Assembly: GCA_002490995.1 (NCBI GenBank)
Contig: DKVC01000092.1
Location: forward strand, 1-30,434
Origin: Lachnospiraceae bacterium UBA7188
GTDB lineage: Bacteria; Bacillota; Clostridia; Lachnospirales; Lachnospiraceae
Length of the DNA stretch: 30,434 nucleotides
Reading direction: 5' to 3'
The position numbers and the translations under genes are program-made. The notes beneath the pieces were generated by a model that worked only from the letters and a program-made list of their open reading frames with translations, made no database searches and was not told the DNA's origin. Of this stretch, positions 14,906-25,200 are shown piece after piece (position 1 is the first letter of the stretch; the number at the start of each line of letters is the position of its first letter).

Positions 14906-16042
14906 TTATTCAGTCACGGCCGGGCGCTGTGTCCAGTTCCATACCAGCCCTGCCCCGTCGTCCGTGTATTCGAAATGGTTCGTAATCGAAGAACCGTTCC
15001 TGCCGCTTCCGTCATACTCGTTCCGGAAAGCCACTACATTGGAGAAATCCGGATTTTCCGGAGCTATGTTGTTCATAGTAATATTCTGTACTGCCTGGCT
15101 CCCTGCCGCCACGCGGTAGCTGACGCCGGAATAAACCTCCGTAACGGTGACTTCCGCGCCCACCGGAATTTTATCCGGAATCAGAGCGCTCTGGCTGCCC
15201 GCCCCGCTGAAAACCATGGACACCACATCGCTGTATACGGTCTCCCCGTCCAGGGTGGCCTCTATCTGGAATACGAAGGTGGCAGGCTCCCCTGTGTGGT
15301 AGCTCAGCAGCTCCTTGTCAATGCGCAGTGCCGCATACCTGTCCTCCAGCTCAGGCTTCAGGAGCGCGGTGGCATCATAAATCCACTCCCCGGGGTTAGA
15401 AGAAAGGATATTGCCCTCCTCATCCGCTTCTTTGGTGGGAAGGGAAACCAACTGGGGCATATAGGAAAATACATAGGAATCAGAATAGGCTATGGTGGCA
15501 ATCCGTTCAGCCCCTTCTTCCTCTGCCCTCCGTACAATATACTCCTCCGGGGTCAGGTTCCGTCCCCTGGCCACCATCAGATACAGCCCAGCTGTCAGCC
15601 CCGTGGTTGTGAGCCTGTCATTTTCCACCGTGTCCACGGTGACATCCGGCTTACTCCCCGCCCCGAAGGCCACAGACGCCGCCTGCTGAGCCAGCTCCTG
15701 CCAGCCTTCCCTGGAGTCCGCTTCGTTGAACGCCAGACCCGCATATATTTCCCCGGCTCCGGGAATCACACCGTAAGTATAGGCATCCTGGCCTTCCATG
15801 GACACCGCGTCCGCAACCTTATACAGATCCAGGGCCACATCCGGCATCTCCTGGGTGCCGCCGTCCATCTCCTTGGGTTCCACCTCCACGGTCAGGCTAC
15901 ACGCCTCACCAAGCTCCACGGCACGGGCAGTCCCACTTAAGGCCGGAGCCGTCAGGATAAATCCGGCAGCCAGTATGGACGCCGCCATCAGGCACGCCAG
16001 GCGGCGCGAAACCCGATTCCGGCTCTTTCTCTCTCTTTTCAT
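14906..16042 (-). CDS. Pilin-like secreted protein without a sorting signal
   Basis: This is a 378-residue protein. After a basic N-terminus, a signal helix spans about 16-38 (LACLMAASILAAGFILTAPAL). The body resembles pilin subunits: a first domain with LDLYKVADAV and a loop TTGLTAGLYLMVARG, then a Cna-B/DUF-like beta domain with ALRIDKELLSYHTGEPATFV and FQIEATLDGETV. The C-terminus is VWNWTQRPAVTE, with no LPXTG motif, membrane helix or charged tail, which is unusual for a protein next to a sortase. ATG 16042 is chosen over an upstream ATG because AGGAGG is 8 bases away. It may be a secreted accessory pilin. A lost sorting signal is also possible. Confidence 0.72.
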   Translation of the reverse strand: MKRERKSRNRVSRRLACLMAASILAAGFILTAPALSGTARAVELGEACSLTVEVEPKEMDGGTQEMPDVALDLYKVADAVSMEGQDAYTYGVIPGAGEIYAGLAFNEADSREGWQELAQQAASVAFGAGSKPDVTVDTVENDRLTTTGLTAGLYLMVARGRNLTPEEYIVRRAEEEGAERIATIAYSDSYVFSYMPQLVSLPTKEADEEGNILSSNPGEWIYDATALLKPELEDRYAALRIDKELLSYHTGEPATFVFQIEATLDGETVYSDVVSMVFSGAGSQSALIPDKIPVGAEVTVTEVYSGVSYRVAAGSQAVQNITMNNIAPENPDFSNVVAFRNEYDGSGRNGSSITNHFEYTDDGAGLVWNWTQRPAVTE

Positions 16043-16088
16043 GGGCATTTCCTCCTTTAAAATCGACACGCATTTATGCTCTTCCATT

Positions 16089-17000
16089 TCAACCATTATG
16101 GTCTCCCTTGCTCTTGAACTCTTCCAGCATCTCCTCGCCTGTCTTCTTCGCCTCATGCCTGCCGGAAGCCACCAACATGATGAACAACGCTATGAACAGC
16201 AGGGGTACCCCCACCGCAGGGATTACGTAATAGGTGGGAACCTTCTGGGCATCCGGGGATACTACTATCACTCTGTCGTCTATGTTCTCTATCCTGTGCC
16301 CCCGCACCAGCATCCGGTGGGTATTGATGCCGTAAGGCGTACAGGTCAGAAGCGTGCAGTAATCTTTGCCAGGGCTGACGTTCAGCGCCTCCAGCTGAGT
16401 GGGCTCCACGATGAGCACCTGGTCTATCTCGTAAGTAAGTACCTGGTTCAGCACTGTAATCGTAAAAATATCCGCCACGTCCAACTGATCCAGATCCGTG
16501 AACAGCTTCGCCGAGGGAAGCCCCCGGTGGGCCGACAGGACGCTGTGCCTGGCTTCGCCGCCTATGGGAAGGCTGCTGCCCTCCAGATGCCCCACCGCCA
16601 CGTTCAGCACCGCATCGCCGGTGCCGTGGTAGATTGGCAGGTTCACGCTGATCTTCGGGATGTTGATATAGCCTATAATCCCGGTTCCTGCCACGTCCAG
16701 GACGCTGTAGTAGAGTTCCTCCAGCTGCTCATATTCCGAAAACGGGGCGCCCAGCCGCCGCAGCTGCTCATTGTACTCTTCCGCCGCGGCAAAGAGGGCT
16801 TCGTAGTCCGTATCGTCCAGTTCCTCCACCAGGGCATTATAGTTGTCAATGGCCCGGGTCTGGTGGAAGGAATTCCAATAATCGCTGACGGTGGGGTAGA
16901 GTATGATTCCCAATCCAACCAGGAAGATTGCCGTCAGGATAATGGTTGAAAGGGATATCCGTTTCTTTCTTCCCTTCCGGGTTGTTTTCTCTTTTTTCAT
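16089..17000 (-). CDS. Class C (pilin-polymerising) sortase
   Basis: This 303-residue membrane transpeptidase joins pilin subunits. It has an N-terminal helix (about 17-37), a sortase beta-barrel (about 105-245) and a C-terminal helix (about 257-278), the double-anchored layout of class C enzymes. Catalytic residues are H158 (SAHRG), C220 (TLLTC) and R229 (NTHR). The lid region before the barrel reads GAPFSEYEQ (84-92), so the Asp of the usual DP(F/W/Y) lid motif is Ala85 here. The start at 17000 follows GGGAGACCG. It lies downstream of the major pilin and is separated from it by a 400-bp hairpin-rich gap. Confidence 0.92.
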   Translation of the reverse strand: MKKEKTTRKGRKKRISLSTIILTAIFLVGLGIILYPTVSDYWNSFHQTRAIDNYNALVEELDDTDYEALFAAAEEYNEQLRRLGAPFSEYEQLEELYYSVLDVAGTGIIGYINIPKISVNLPIYHGTGDAVLNVAVGHLEGSSLPIGGEARHSVLSAHRGLPSAKLFTDLDQLDVADIFTITVLNQVLTYEIDQVLIVEPTQLEALNVSPGKDYCTLLTCTPYGINTHRMLVRGHRIENIDDRVIVVSPDAQKVPTYYVIPAVGVPLLFIALFIMLVASGRHEAKKTGEEMLEEFKSKGDHNG

Positions 17001-17108
17001 CGGTCTCCCTGCCAGTTGCTTTTGAATCTCTGTTGAAGCTGTTTTCCGGAAGCTATCCAGACAGTTCCTGTCCTTGAATGCTTCCGCAGCCTGCTGTCCT
17101 TGGCCGGA

Positions 17109-17259
17109 ACCGGGTACCTATGTACCGGTGCCCTCTGCGCCTGGCACAGACGCGCCTGCATGCCGCTTGTCTGTGCCGCGTTGTTCCGTTGCTCACCGCA
17201 CACCACGGGAAGGTGCCAGCTCTGGTGCGGTATTACCGGGATGGGATTCCCCCATCCCG
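17109..17259 (-). promoter_or_regulatory. Three hairpins in the pilin-sortase intergenic region
   Basis: The 403-bp gap 17,001-17,403 has no convincing gene but holds three strong stems. Stem 1: CGGGATGGG (17237-17245) with CCCATCCCG (17251-17259). Stem 2: GGCACAGAC (17143-17151) with GTCTGTGCC (17169-17177). Stem 3: ACCGGGTAC (17109-17117) with GTACCGGT (17122-17129), with one bulge. None has a clear T-run in the direction of transcription, so they look more like attenuation, processing or mRNA-stability elements than full terminators. They may set high pilin and low sortase expression. Confidence 0.55.
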
Positions 17260-17403
17260 ATAGGGGTAGCTCTTGGATTCCTGACTTTGTCATTTCCTGT
17301 TGCTGTTTTATGCTTTTGCTTTTTCCAGGCTCCTGCTTTGTGAGACTGGGCTTTTATGCCGTTTTCCTGCTACTGAGCCTGTTTTCTTCTGTTCGGTTTG
17401 CGC

Positions 17404-19023
17404 TTAGTTGTTCTTGCCCATGCGCTTCTTGGTGATCAGAAGGATGCCTGCGCCAATTACAAGGATGCCGCCTACTACGTAGAAGATTGTGGTACCGATG
17501 CCACCGGTGGAAGGAAGGAGGGAACCAGTGAGATTTTCTACTTCAATGCCGCCCTCTGTATACGTTCCATTAGTTACCGTTGCATTATTCGTATAAGTAT
17601 CAAGAATCGCTTCTGCCGTTGCACCTGCTGCAGGTTCAGCCTTCTTTACCTCTATTGCAGATTCCAACTTATTATATCCAATCGGAGCTGTCTTCTCCTT
17701 CAACCAATATGTTGCTGTTCCACTAAGCCCTTTAATATTAACATTACCTGCCGTTATTTCAGTAGTAGTTGTTGTGTCCCCATTTGTCGCTAAACGATAC
17801 ACACCATCCACCACCACAAAAGCAAGAGCAGACGGAGCAGTTTCGCCTTCAACCACATCATCCGGATTACTTGCATACAATTCAAATACTGCACCAGGCA
17901 ATACAGCATTCTGTGCATTCGTCTTTACCAAGTCGAAGCTAAATGTATAAACATCTGTCTTGTCAGGAGTAGGCGGGGTATCCGGCTGGCCACCCTCTAC
18001 ATAAGTCCAAGTGAAACTAGCGCTGTTCTCATTGGTCGTAGTGGCATTCGCATTTACAACTGCTGTGTAAGTGATAATAATCTGTGCGTCATTGTCATAT
18101 ATGCTTTCATTTGAGCCATTCACCCAAGGCAATAACACTGAAAATCCCCCTGCAAGATTCTGATTGTTCCTATTTGTAAGAGTATAGCCTGTGGTATTGG
18201 ATGTTTCATTGTAAGGTGATAAAGTATGTGTCTCAGCATCATTTCCCGTGCCTTCCACTACTACTATGCTGTTGATGCTCTGGATTGTAATACCAGCCGC
18301 AGGAGTATCTGTTATTGTGTAGCTTGCAATCTGCTTAAAATTTTCGTCGTCTACACCCTGCTCATAGTTTTTTGTATTCACTTTAATCTGATAGGTAACT
18401 GTATCACCAATGGCAACAGTAGTGCTATCAACCTCACTATTATTAACTAAAATCACTTTTCCTTTCGGGTCACCCTCCGGATCTGTCGGCCAACTCGGTG
18501 TGCTGGAATTCTTATCTCTGATGGTCATGTTAGGGTTTGTGTTGTTCAGCATAACCATGGAACCAACCCCGCTGGTAATATAATAATAACCATAGGGGAG
18601 GTTTGTTACCTGCAAAGAACCACCTATACCGTCTGTATGAAACGTTTCTGTTACATATTCAGCTGTAATCCAGCTTTCGATTTCATTTTGTATAGTAGCA
18701 GTAGTAGCATTTTCCTTTACCACAATTGTACCATTAATCTCTTCAAAAACATTACTGTTAACCAAGGCACTTTTCCACGCCTCACTTGCTCCATCCGGCA
18801 AAGCGTAGCCGGTAATCTGGGCATTGTCACCATCGCTCACCCTTGCATCAAATACCTTATAAAAAGTATATGTCTCACCTTTTGCAGAATTTTCGATAGT
18901 AACGGTGGCATTTCCGCCCTTATTTGAATTCACTGGCTCCGCAGCAACTGCGGTCATGCCCATCGCCAGAACCATGATTGCTGCCAATGCAAGAGCAGCT
19001 AACTTTTTCATCTTACCTTTCAT
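17404..19023 (-). CDS. Major pilin with LPSTG sorting signal
   Basis: This 539-residue fimbrial shaft protein has a signal peptide at 1-28 (ending TAVAAEP). Two beta-rich pilin domains follow, with KGETYTFYKVFDAR near the N-terminus, and a C-terminal SpaA/Cna-B domain has the E-box-like WLKEKTAPIGYN. The sorting signal LPSTG is at 503, followed by a hydrophobic helix and TKKRMGKNN. The likely polymerisation lysine lies in SWPTDPEGDPKGK (177-189), which differs from the usual YPK pilin motif. ATG 19023 is preferred because AAAGG is 8 bases upstream. It is transcribed after the adhesin and before the sortase that should polymerise it. Confidence 0.9.
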   Translation of the reverse strand: MKGKMKKLAALALAAIMVLAMGMTAVAAEPVNSNKGGNATVTIENSAKGETYTFYKVFDARVSDGDNAQITGYALPDGASEAWKSALVNSNVFEEINGTIVVKENATTATIQNEIESWITAEYVTETFHTDGIGGSLQVTNLPYGYYYITSGVGSMVMLNNTNPNMTIRDKNSSTPSWPTDPEGDPKGKVILVNNSEVDSTTVAIGDTVTYQIKVNTKNYEQGVDDENFKQIASYTITDTPAAGITIQSINSIVVVEGTGNDAETHTLSPYNETSNTTGYTLTNRNNQNLAGGFSVLLPWVNGSNESIYDNDAQIIITYTAVVNANATTTNENSASFTWTYVEGGQPDTPPTPDKTDVYTFSFDLVKTNAQNAVLPGAVFELYASNPDDVVEGETAPSALAFVVVDGVYRLATNGDTTTTTEITAGNVNIKGLSGTATYWLKEKTAPIGYNKLESAIEVKKAEPAAGATAEAILDTYTNNATVTNGTYTEGGIEVENLTGSLLPSTGGIGTTIFYVVGGILVIGAGILLITKKRMGKNN

Positions 19024-19219
19024 AGTAAAACCTTCCTTTCCTTCCTTGAAGTTTTTGTTTTTGAGTTACATCTTGTTACTTTAGGACTTTTGTTATTCTG
19101 TTGTCTTAAGGCCTCTTGTTGCCTTAAGGCCTCAAGACTTTGCACAGAACTCCAACATAGGATTTATTTGGTCTTGCAGTCGGCGCAGTCTTGCGTCGAG
19201 TGGAGGCACTATTTAAAAA
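19024..19219 (-). promoter_or_regulatory. Repeat-containing leader of the major pilin gene
   Basis: This 196-bp gap has two exact copies of CTTAAGGCCTC (19105-19115 and 19123-19133, 18-bp period), which also allow a hairpin of CTTAAGGC with GCCTTAAG. Two near copies of TCTTGC(A)GTCG lie around 19172-19199. No clear -35/-10 pair is found. The region could be a processing or control element between the low-copy adhesin and the high-copy pilin. Confidence 0.4.
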
Positions 19220-22200
19220 TCAATAATAACCTCCTTTCCTCTTTTTACGCCTCATGCTCAGACCGTACATAAGACTGGCTGCGATGACCGCAACACCGCC
19301 TAATGTAAACATTGTAGTACCGGAGCCGCCGGTTTCGGGGAGTACAATTCCTTTGGAGTTGTAAATTGTCAGTATATAACCTGTTTTCCCCTCTGATATT
19401 GTGTCTTCTTTGTCTTGAACATCTGGGACTGTACCGTTCATTGCAGTGACCTTGCCAGTCTCTACTATAATTTTTATTGGTCCTGTCGGCAGATTGTAAC
19501 CATCTGGTGCTTTCGTCTCCTTTAGCCAGTACTCACCGCAATCAAGTTCTCCTATCAAGGCTATGCCATTCTCGTTTGTTTGAATTAACTCAGTATTTAC
19601 CTTATCAGTTAACTTATCATCCCTATATAGTTCGAACTCAGCACCTGATAATCCAGTAGTCTCACCACTGCCAACCTTCCTTAAAGCTACTGTCTTCGTG
19701 CTGGGCAGGTTTGCAACGCTCAAAGTGTATTTATATCTGGTTATCTTAACCCCTTCAACAGTCGTAGTCGTTCCCTCTGATTCGACGGAATATTTCGACT
19801 GATCAAGGTCTGTCACTGCCTCACCATCAACTTCTACTCCTGTAACCACCATACCATTATTCGGCAATGTATCAGGATCATTAATCTCGAAATAAACAGT
19901 GGTTGGCTTATACCCGGTAGGAGTCGTAGTTTCGACTAACTTATAGTAGCCATATGGAAGGCTCTGTGTCTTCTTACCCTCATCATCCTTAAGGTTACTG
20001 AATTTAAATACACCGCTCTCCTCGCTTTCTACACCTGCTGATAAAGTACTTGTATCCAATGGTACTTGCTCATAACTGATCTGTTCGTCTGCTCCCTTCG
20101 TTCCTTTATACAGCTGGAACTGAGCACCTCCCAATGAAGTCTGGCCGTCTTCCTTTGTCTTTTTAAATACAACCTCCTGGTAAATTGCTTTATCCGCGAA
20201 TACAAACTGAATTGTTGCCAATCCCCCTGAGCCTTGTGAACCGCCACCTGAATAACTCTTCTGCAACCATTGGGGTCTGTCTATTTTTTCACCCTTTTCA
20301 TTCAGGATAAAGAGATCCACTACCTCTCCGGCTTGGTTAGCTTCATCTACCAGAACCGAAAAGTATATCTTCTCCGTCCGCAGTTCATAACCATTTGGTG
20401 GCACAATCTCTTCCAGACAATAATACGTATTATTTTCCAGATTTTGAATTGTCAGTATCCCATTCTCATTGACAGCACTACCATTCGAACCCGTTAGATT
20501 TTTGCTCTCTACCAGCACACCATTATCACCCTTGGTACATTCGGATAACTTAAATTCCGCACCCGGCAGCGCAGTTGTTTTGTCCATGCCTGTCTTTTTC
20601 ACGATCAAACGGTTCGTTCCGTTTCCCCATTGCGCGTAGAGTTTAACTTCATACACACCATTTGAGTTTCGTGTGGCTTTTAAATTTGGTACCTGTTCGC
20701 CATTTTTTTGAAAAACATTACCCTCCGCATCTACTGTAATCGTGTCATTGTCATTGAAATCCTCCGCTTCAGTACCCGTCTCCGAGAAATACTCACCGGC
20801 TGTAAAAGAGACTCCTGTGCCATCTGGTTTCGTATTCCATCCGATAAACTTATACCCTACCCTATCCGGATGGATATCGGTTTCTTGAGCCGCAGATGCA
20901 TTCTCAAATGTCCTCAGACTATTGTGCACGGTCGCCGTCTCATTCTCACCGTCATTGGTATCTTTAAATTTATATTGTTTGGTCGAAATAATGGTCGATG
21001 TGTCACCACCATTTGCATCATAACTCAAATTCCAGATTCCCTCTTTCTTCAGTACTACGCCGTCAATGTGCCAGCAATCGTTCTGTTGCGGAGTTCCATC
21101 TTTGCATACATACCAGCTGACATAATAGTTTGCCTCAAAGTCTTCCAGTGTCATGTTATTAGGGAATGTAACTGTTTCGCCTGCTACTTTTATAGTTTTA
21201 TTATTTGCAGTTGAGTCTTTGAGTGCCGCAAGCAAATCTTCGTTTTGGGGCTTATATCGCAAATTTGCTATTATTTCAGCTTCCTTTTTACCATATATAT
21301 ACATCCAATAATTAAGAGGGTTCTGAATTTTATTACCATTTTCATCTCTTGCAAACACTAACAGCTGAGTATATTTTTCTGGGTCATATTCACTTGTATT
21401 TTTATTCGGCTCTTCAATCACCGTTCCATCCAGCCTTATGAAAAACACAACGCCCTTATTCTTCCTATTTGTATCCCCAGGAAACGTATTTTTATCTAAG
21501 CTCCCATTACCCGTACCCGCATAGGTAAGACCACCCGCCCCACTTGGTACCGCCCATATCGCATACAGGTCAATTCCACCATTATTTTCCAGCATCCTCT
21601 TTATCAAATCATCCTCTACGTCCACAGTAAGGACTCCCTCTTCAACAAAGGTAGGAGCACGCATTCCATTGAAGATAACCGAAGGATCCCCGCAATATAT
21701 CAAATGATTAGTGTCTGCCAAAAAATTGGAATTTCTCATCAGCGACCAGCCATAAAATTCGCAATCGATCCCTATACCAGTTCCAGTCAATGTGCCTAAA
21801 TTCCCAATATCAGTGGAAACTTGACTGCCATCTTCGCTGGTTTTCGTCACTGAACCTGTGAGCGGTATGCAAATAACCTCTTTTCCGTTCCTCTCTTCTG
21901 AATATACCTCCTTTGTCCCAATCAATTCTCCCTTGCCCTCAGGCTCATCCTGCAGCTTATTTACCGCGCTGACGCTTTCTTCGTTCTGATAATAATTGAT
22001 CTTATAACTCTTACGTTCGGATTTGACTACAAACTTCCAAGCGGTATAATCACCTTCACTCGTACTACCTATTTGACCATTTGTGTACGTCAAATAATTA
22101 GAAGTAACAGTACTCGAAATTCCAAAACTATCAGAGCTATCAGAATCTTTTTTTCCAAACTGTAACATCGTAAACGATTCCATCATTGTCCAGCCATGTC

Positions 22201-25200
22201 CTATATCAGCCAAACACCATCCGTCTTCACTTTTCAGTGAAGTTCCATATGAGTTGCTTTCATAAATCCAAGTGAACCCTTCTTCTTTGTAGCCTTCCTG
22301 AACTTCTATGGTACCCTGTGTATTCACCGTAACCGGCACAGCCGACACTACATGATTCTCATTATGATACAAGGCATATTTACCATTACTGCTCTCACAA
22401 TAAATCTGATATGATTTTCCACTTTCCAAAGTAGTAACCGCTCCTGCCGCCCGTCCAAGAGCATAGTTCGAGAAGCCATTTGTTTCAAAGCCCGTAGTCT
22501 TATTTCCCTCTTCATCCGTCTCAATGTCAGATGCCGTCAACTTCTCCGTACCCTCATCGCCAAAGTGGATTACATTCATCTGCTCGCCGTCTTCATACTG
22601 GCCATCCGCCATCTGAATCGTAATGGATACAGGCGCCTTGGGCTCCACTTCCACGCCGTCCACATAGAAGCCAATATTCAGCAGCATATCCATGGTAGCG
22701 CCTTCCCCGGCCATCTCCAGGTACTCCGCCTCGCGCTGTGCATAATGCTCGGGATCCGTCTCCGGGGTAATCGCTTCTACCTTCAGCTCGGCCTCCTTCG
22801 GGAGCTCCGCCTCTGGCCCATACTCGGCAATCACCGTAATATTCAATTCATCATTCCTGCATTCCTTCCTGAACCCGGTAACCGCTGCACCAATCATATA
22901 GGCAGACAGTCTGTTTGACTTAAAGCTGACAGCTATACTCCCGTCTTCTTTTACCGTCACAGGGGAAGCATCTAGCTTCTCCGCCCCGTTTTCTTCCAGT
23001 GAGAATACATTGAGCTTATCACCTGCTTCATAGCCGCTGCCTGCCATCTGCACTTCGATGGTTACAGGCGCCTGAACCTCGACTGGCTCTTCTCCCATAT
23101 AGAACCCTGCTGCGAAGCCCAGATCCATTGCCGCACCTTCACCGGCCTGCTCCTGATACCCTGCTTCCAGTTCTGCATAAGACGTCTCATCCTCCGCCGT
23201 AATCCGGGATACCCGTAGTACTGCCCCTTCGGGAATCTCAGCGTCGCTGTCATATTTCACAATCACACGCAGGTCGCCGTCCTGTGCTTCCTTATGGAAA
23301 GCATGCTGTACTTCTATGGTAACTGTCCTGGTCAGGGATACCGTCAGCGTATCCAAGCTGTCGCCCGCATGGTATTCCACTGCCACGGCCTCTCCCACAT
23401 CGTTACCTTCCCCGTCCAGACCCTGAACGGTAAATTTCACATCGCCTTCCGGCTCTATCTCCGCGCCGTCCGCAAGGAACATCAGCCTGTAAGAAACCTC
23501 TTTCTCCACAGTTTCCAGGGTTACGGAAGCTTCCTGCGCATCTGCTTCACTGCCAGCCTCCTGGGACACCTGGGCTTCTGTTTCGTCTGCGCTCACCTTG
23601 GAATCCTGTGTATCCGTCACATTTCCGGATTCCTTGGTTGCCTCTGCGCCTGTCTCGCCGTCAGCTTCCCCGGACGCCTGTGTGTCTGTCTCGCTGCTGA
23701 CTTCATGGATTGCCTGTGCATCCGCCTCGCCTCCGGCTTCCTGAGATGTCTGCACGCCTGCCTCGCTGTCAGCATTTACCGGAGCCTGGTCATCGTCAGT
23801 GTCCAGGCGCTGTGCCACAAGCTGTGCCGCTTCGGGAATATTGGCATCCTTCCCGTATTCTGCCGTCACTCTGACTTCAGTGTCTTCGTATACTTTCCTG
23901 ATAAGCTGTGCTTCTTCGCTTTCATTTCCTGCGCCTGTTTCCCTGGTGATTTCTTTTGTCACTTTCAGGGTTACAGCCATGGTTTCCACGCCGTCCCCGG
24001 CTTTGTACACCAGGGTAACGAGTTCACCCGCATTATTGCCTTCCCCGTCCAGGCCCTGTACGATGAAGCTCACAGTTCCTTCCGGCTCTATCTCTGTCCC
24101 GTCAACCAGGAATTTCAGTCTGTATGAAACCTTTTCCTCAATAATCTCTGTTTCTATGCCTTCGCTTTCTGTCCCGGAAAGTTCCTGTGCGTCAGAGGAC
24201 TCTGCGCTTTCCGTCCCGGTGGACTCCTGTGCGTCAGAGGACTCTACGCTTTCCGTCCCGGCTGATTCCTGTACATCAGAAGATTCTTCGCTCTCTGTCC
24301 CGGCAGTCTCTCCGGCTCCTTCGGAATCCGGCTCCACCTCGATGCGTTCCGCCACCAGCTCCGCTTCTTCGGGGATGTGTGCGTCCGCCATGTATTCCGC
24401 CGTTACTCTTACATCGGCGTCTTCATATACTTTCTGGTAAAGCTTTCCGTCCTCATCATCTTTCACTTCGATTATCTCAAAGCATTCCTCGCCGTGCTGG
24501 TGCTCTCTCAGTTCCGGAATTCCGCAGATCAGGTTGCCTTCCGCATCATAACAGCTCGCCTGCCCTTCCGATGCCTCCCTGATATGTGTGTGAAGCTCCA
24601 GCTCTCCGCAGACTGCAACTTCTTTCACCTGGTAGCAGTCTTCCGTATGGACATGGCCTTCTGTCTCTTCCCCATAACCACAGGTATAAGGGCCATAGCA
24701 TTCTTCTGTATGGATATGTTCTTCCTCTTCACCTTCATAGCCGCAGATATAGGGACCGTAGCATTCCTCTGTATGGGTATGGCCTTCTGTCTCCTCCATG
24801 CCGCAGGTAATGGATTCTATCTGTTCATAACATTCCTCTGTATGCTCATGGCCTTCTTCCGTATTCTCACAGATCAGTTCGCCCTGGGTTATGGTGCGGC
24901 AGGCATCGGTATGCTGATGTCCTTCCGTTTCTTCCTTACCGCATATCAGTTCCCTACAGTCTTCCGTATGCTGGTGCGGCAGGCTCTCTTCCTGTCCGCA
25001 GATGAGCTCCCTGCAGTCCGCCGTATGCTGATGCGCCGGTGTTTCCTCTTTCCCGCACACCAGAACCATCTGCTTCTCAAAGCAGCTTTCGTCATGTACA
25101 TGAGCCTTTATTTCCGGCAGTTCACAAACCAGCTCCCCGTCCTCGTCATAGCATCCTGCATCATGTGTATGGACTACATAGTCCGCATATCCGCAGATAG

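Noticed and set aside
16997..17293. A 98-codon minus-strand frame between pilin and sortase.
   Set aside because: It runs through the three hairpins, has no ribosome site and its composition is not protein-like.
23294..24440. Plus-strand frames of 200-350 codons over 23,294-25,432.
   Set aside because: They are opposite-strand shadows of the repetitive adhesin gene, with no ribosome sites and skewed composition.
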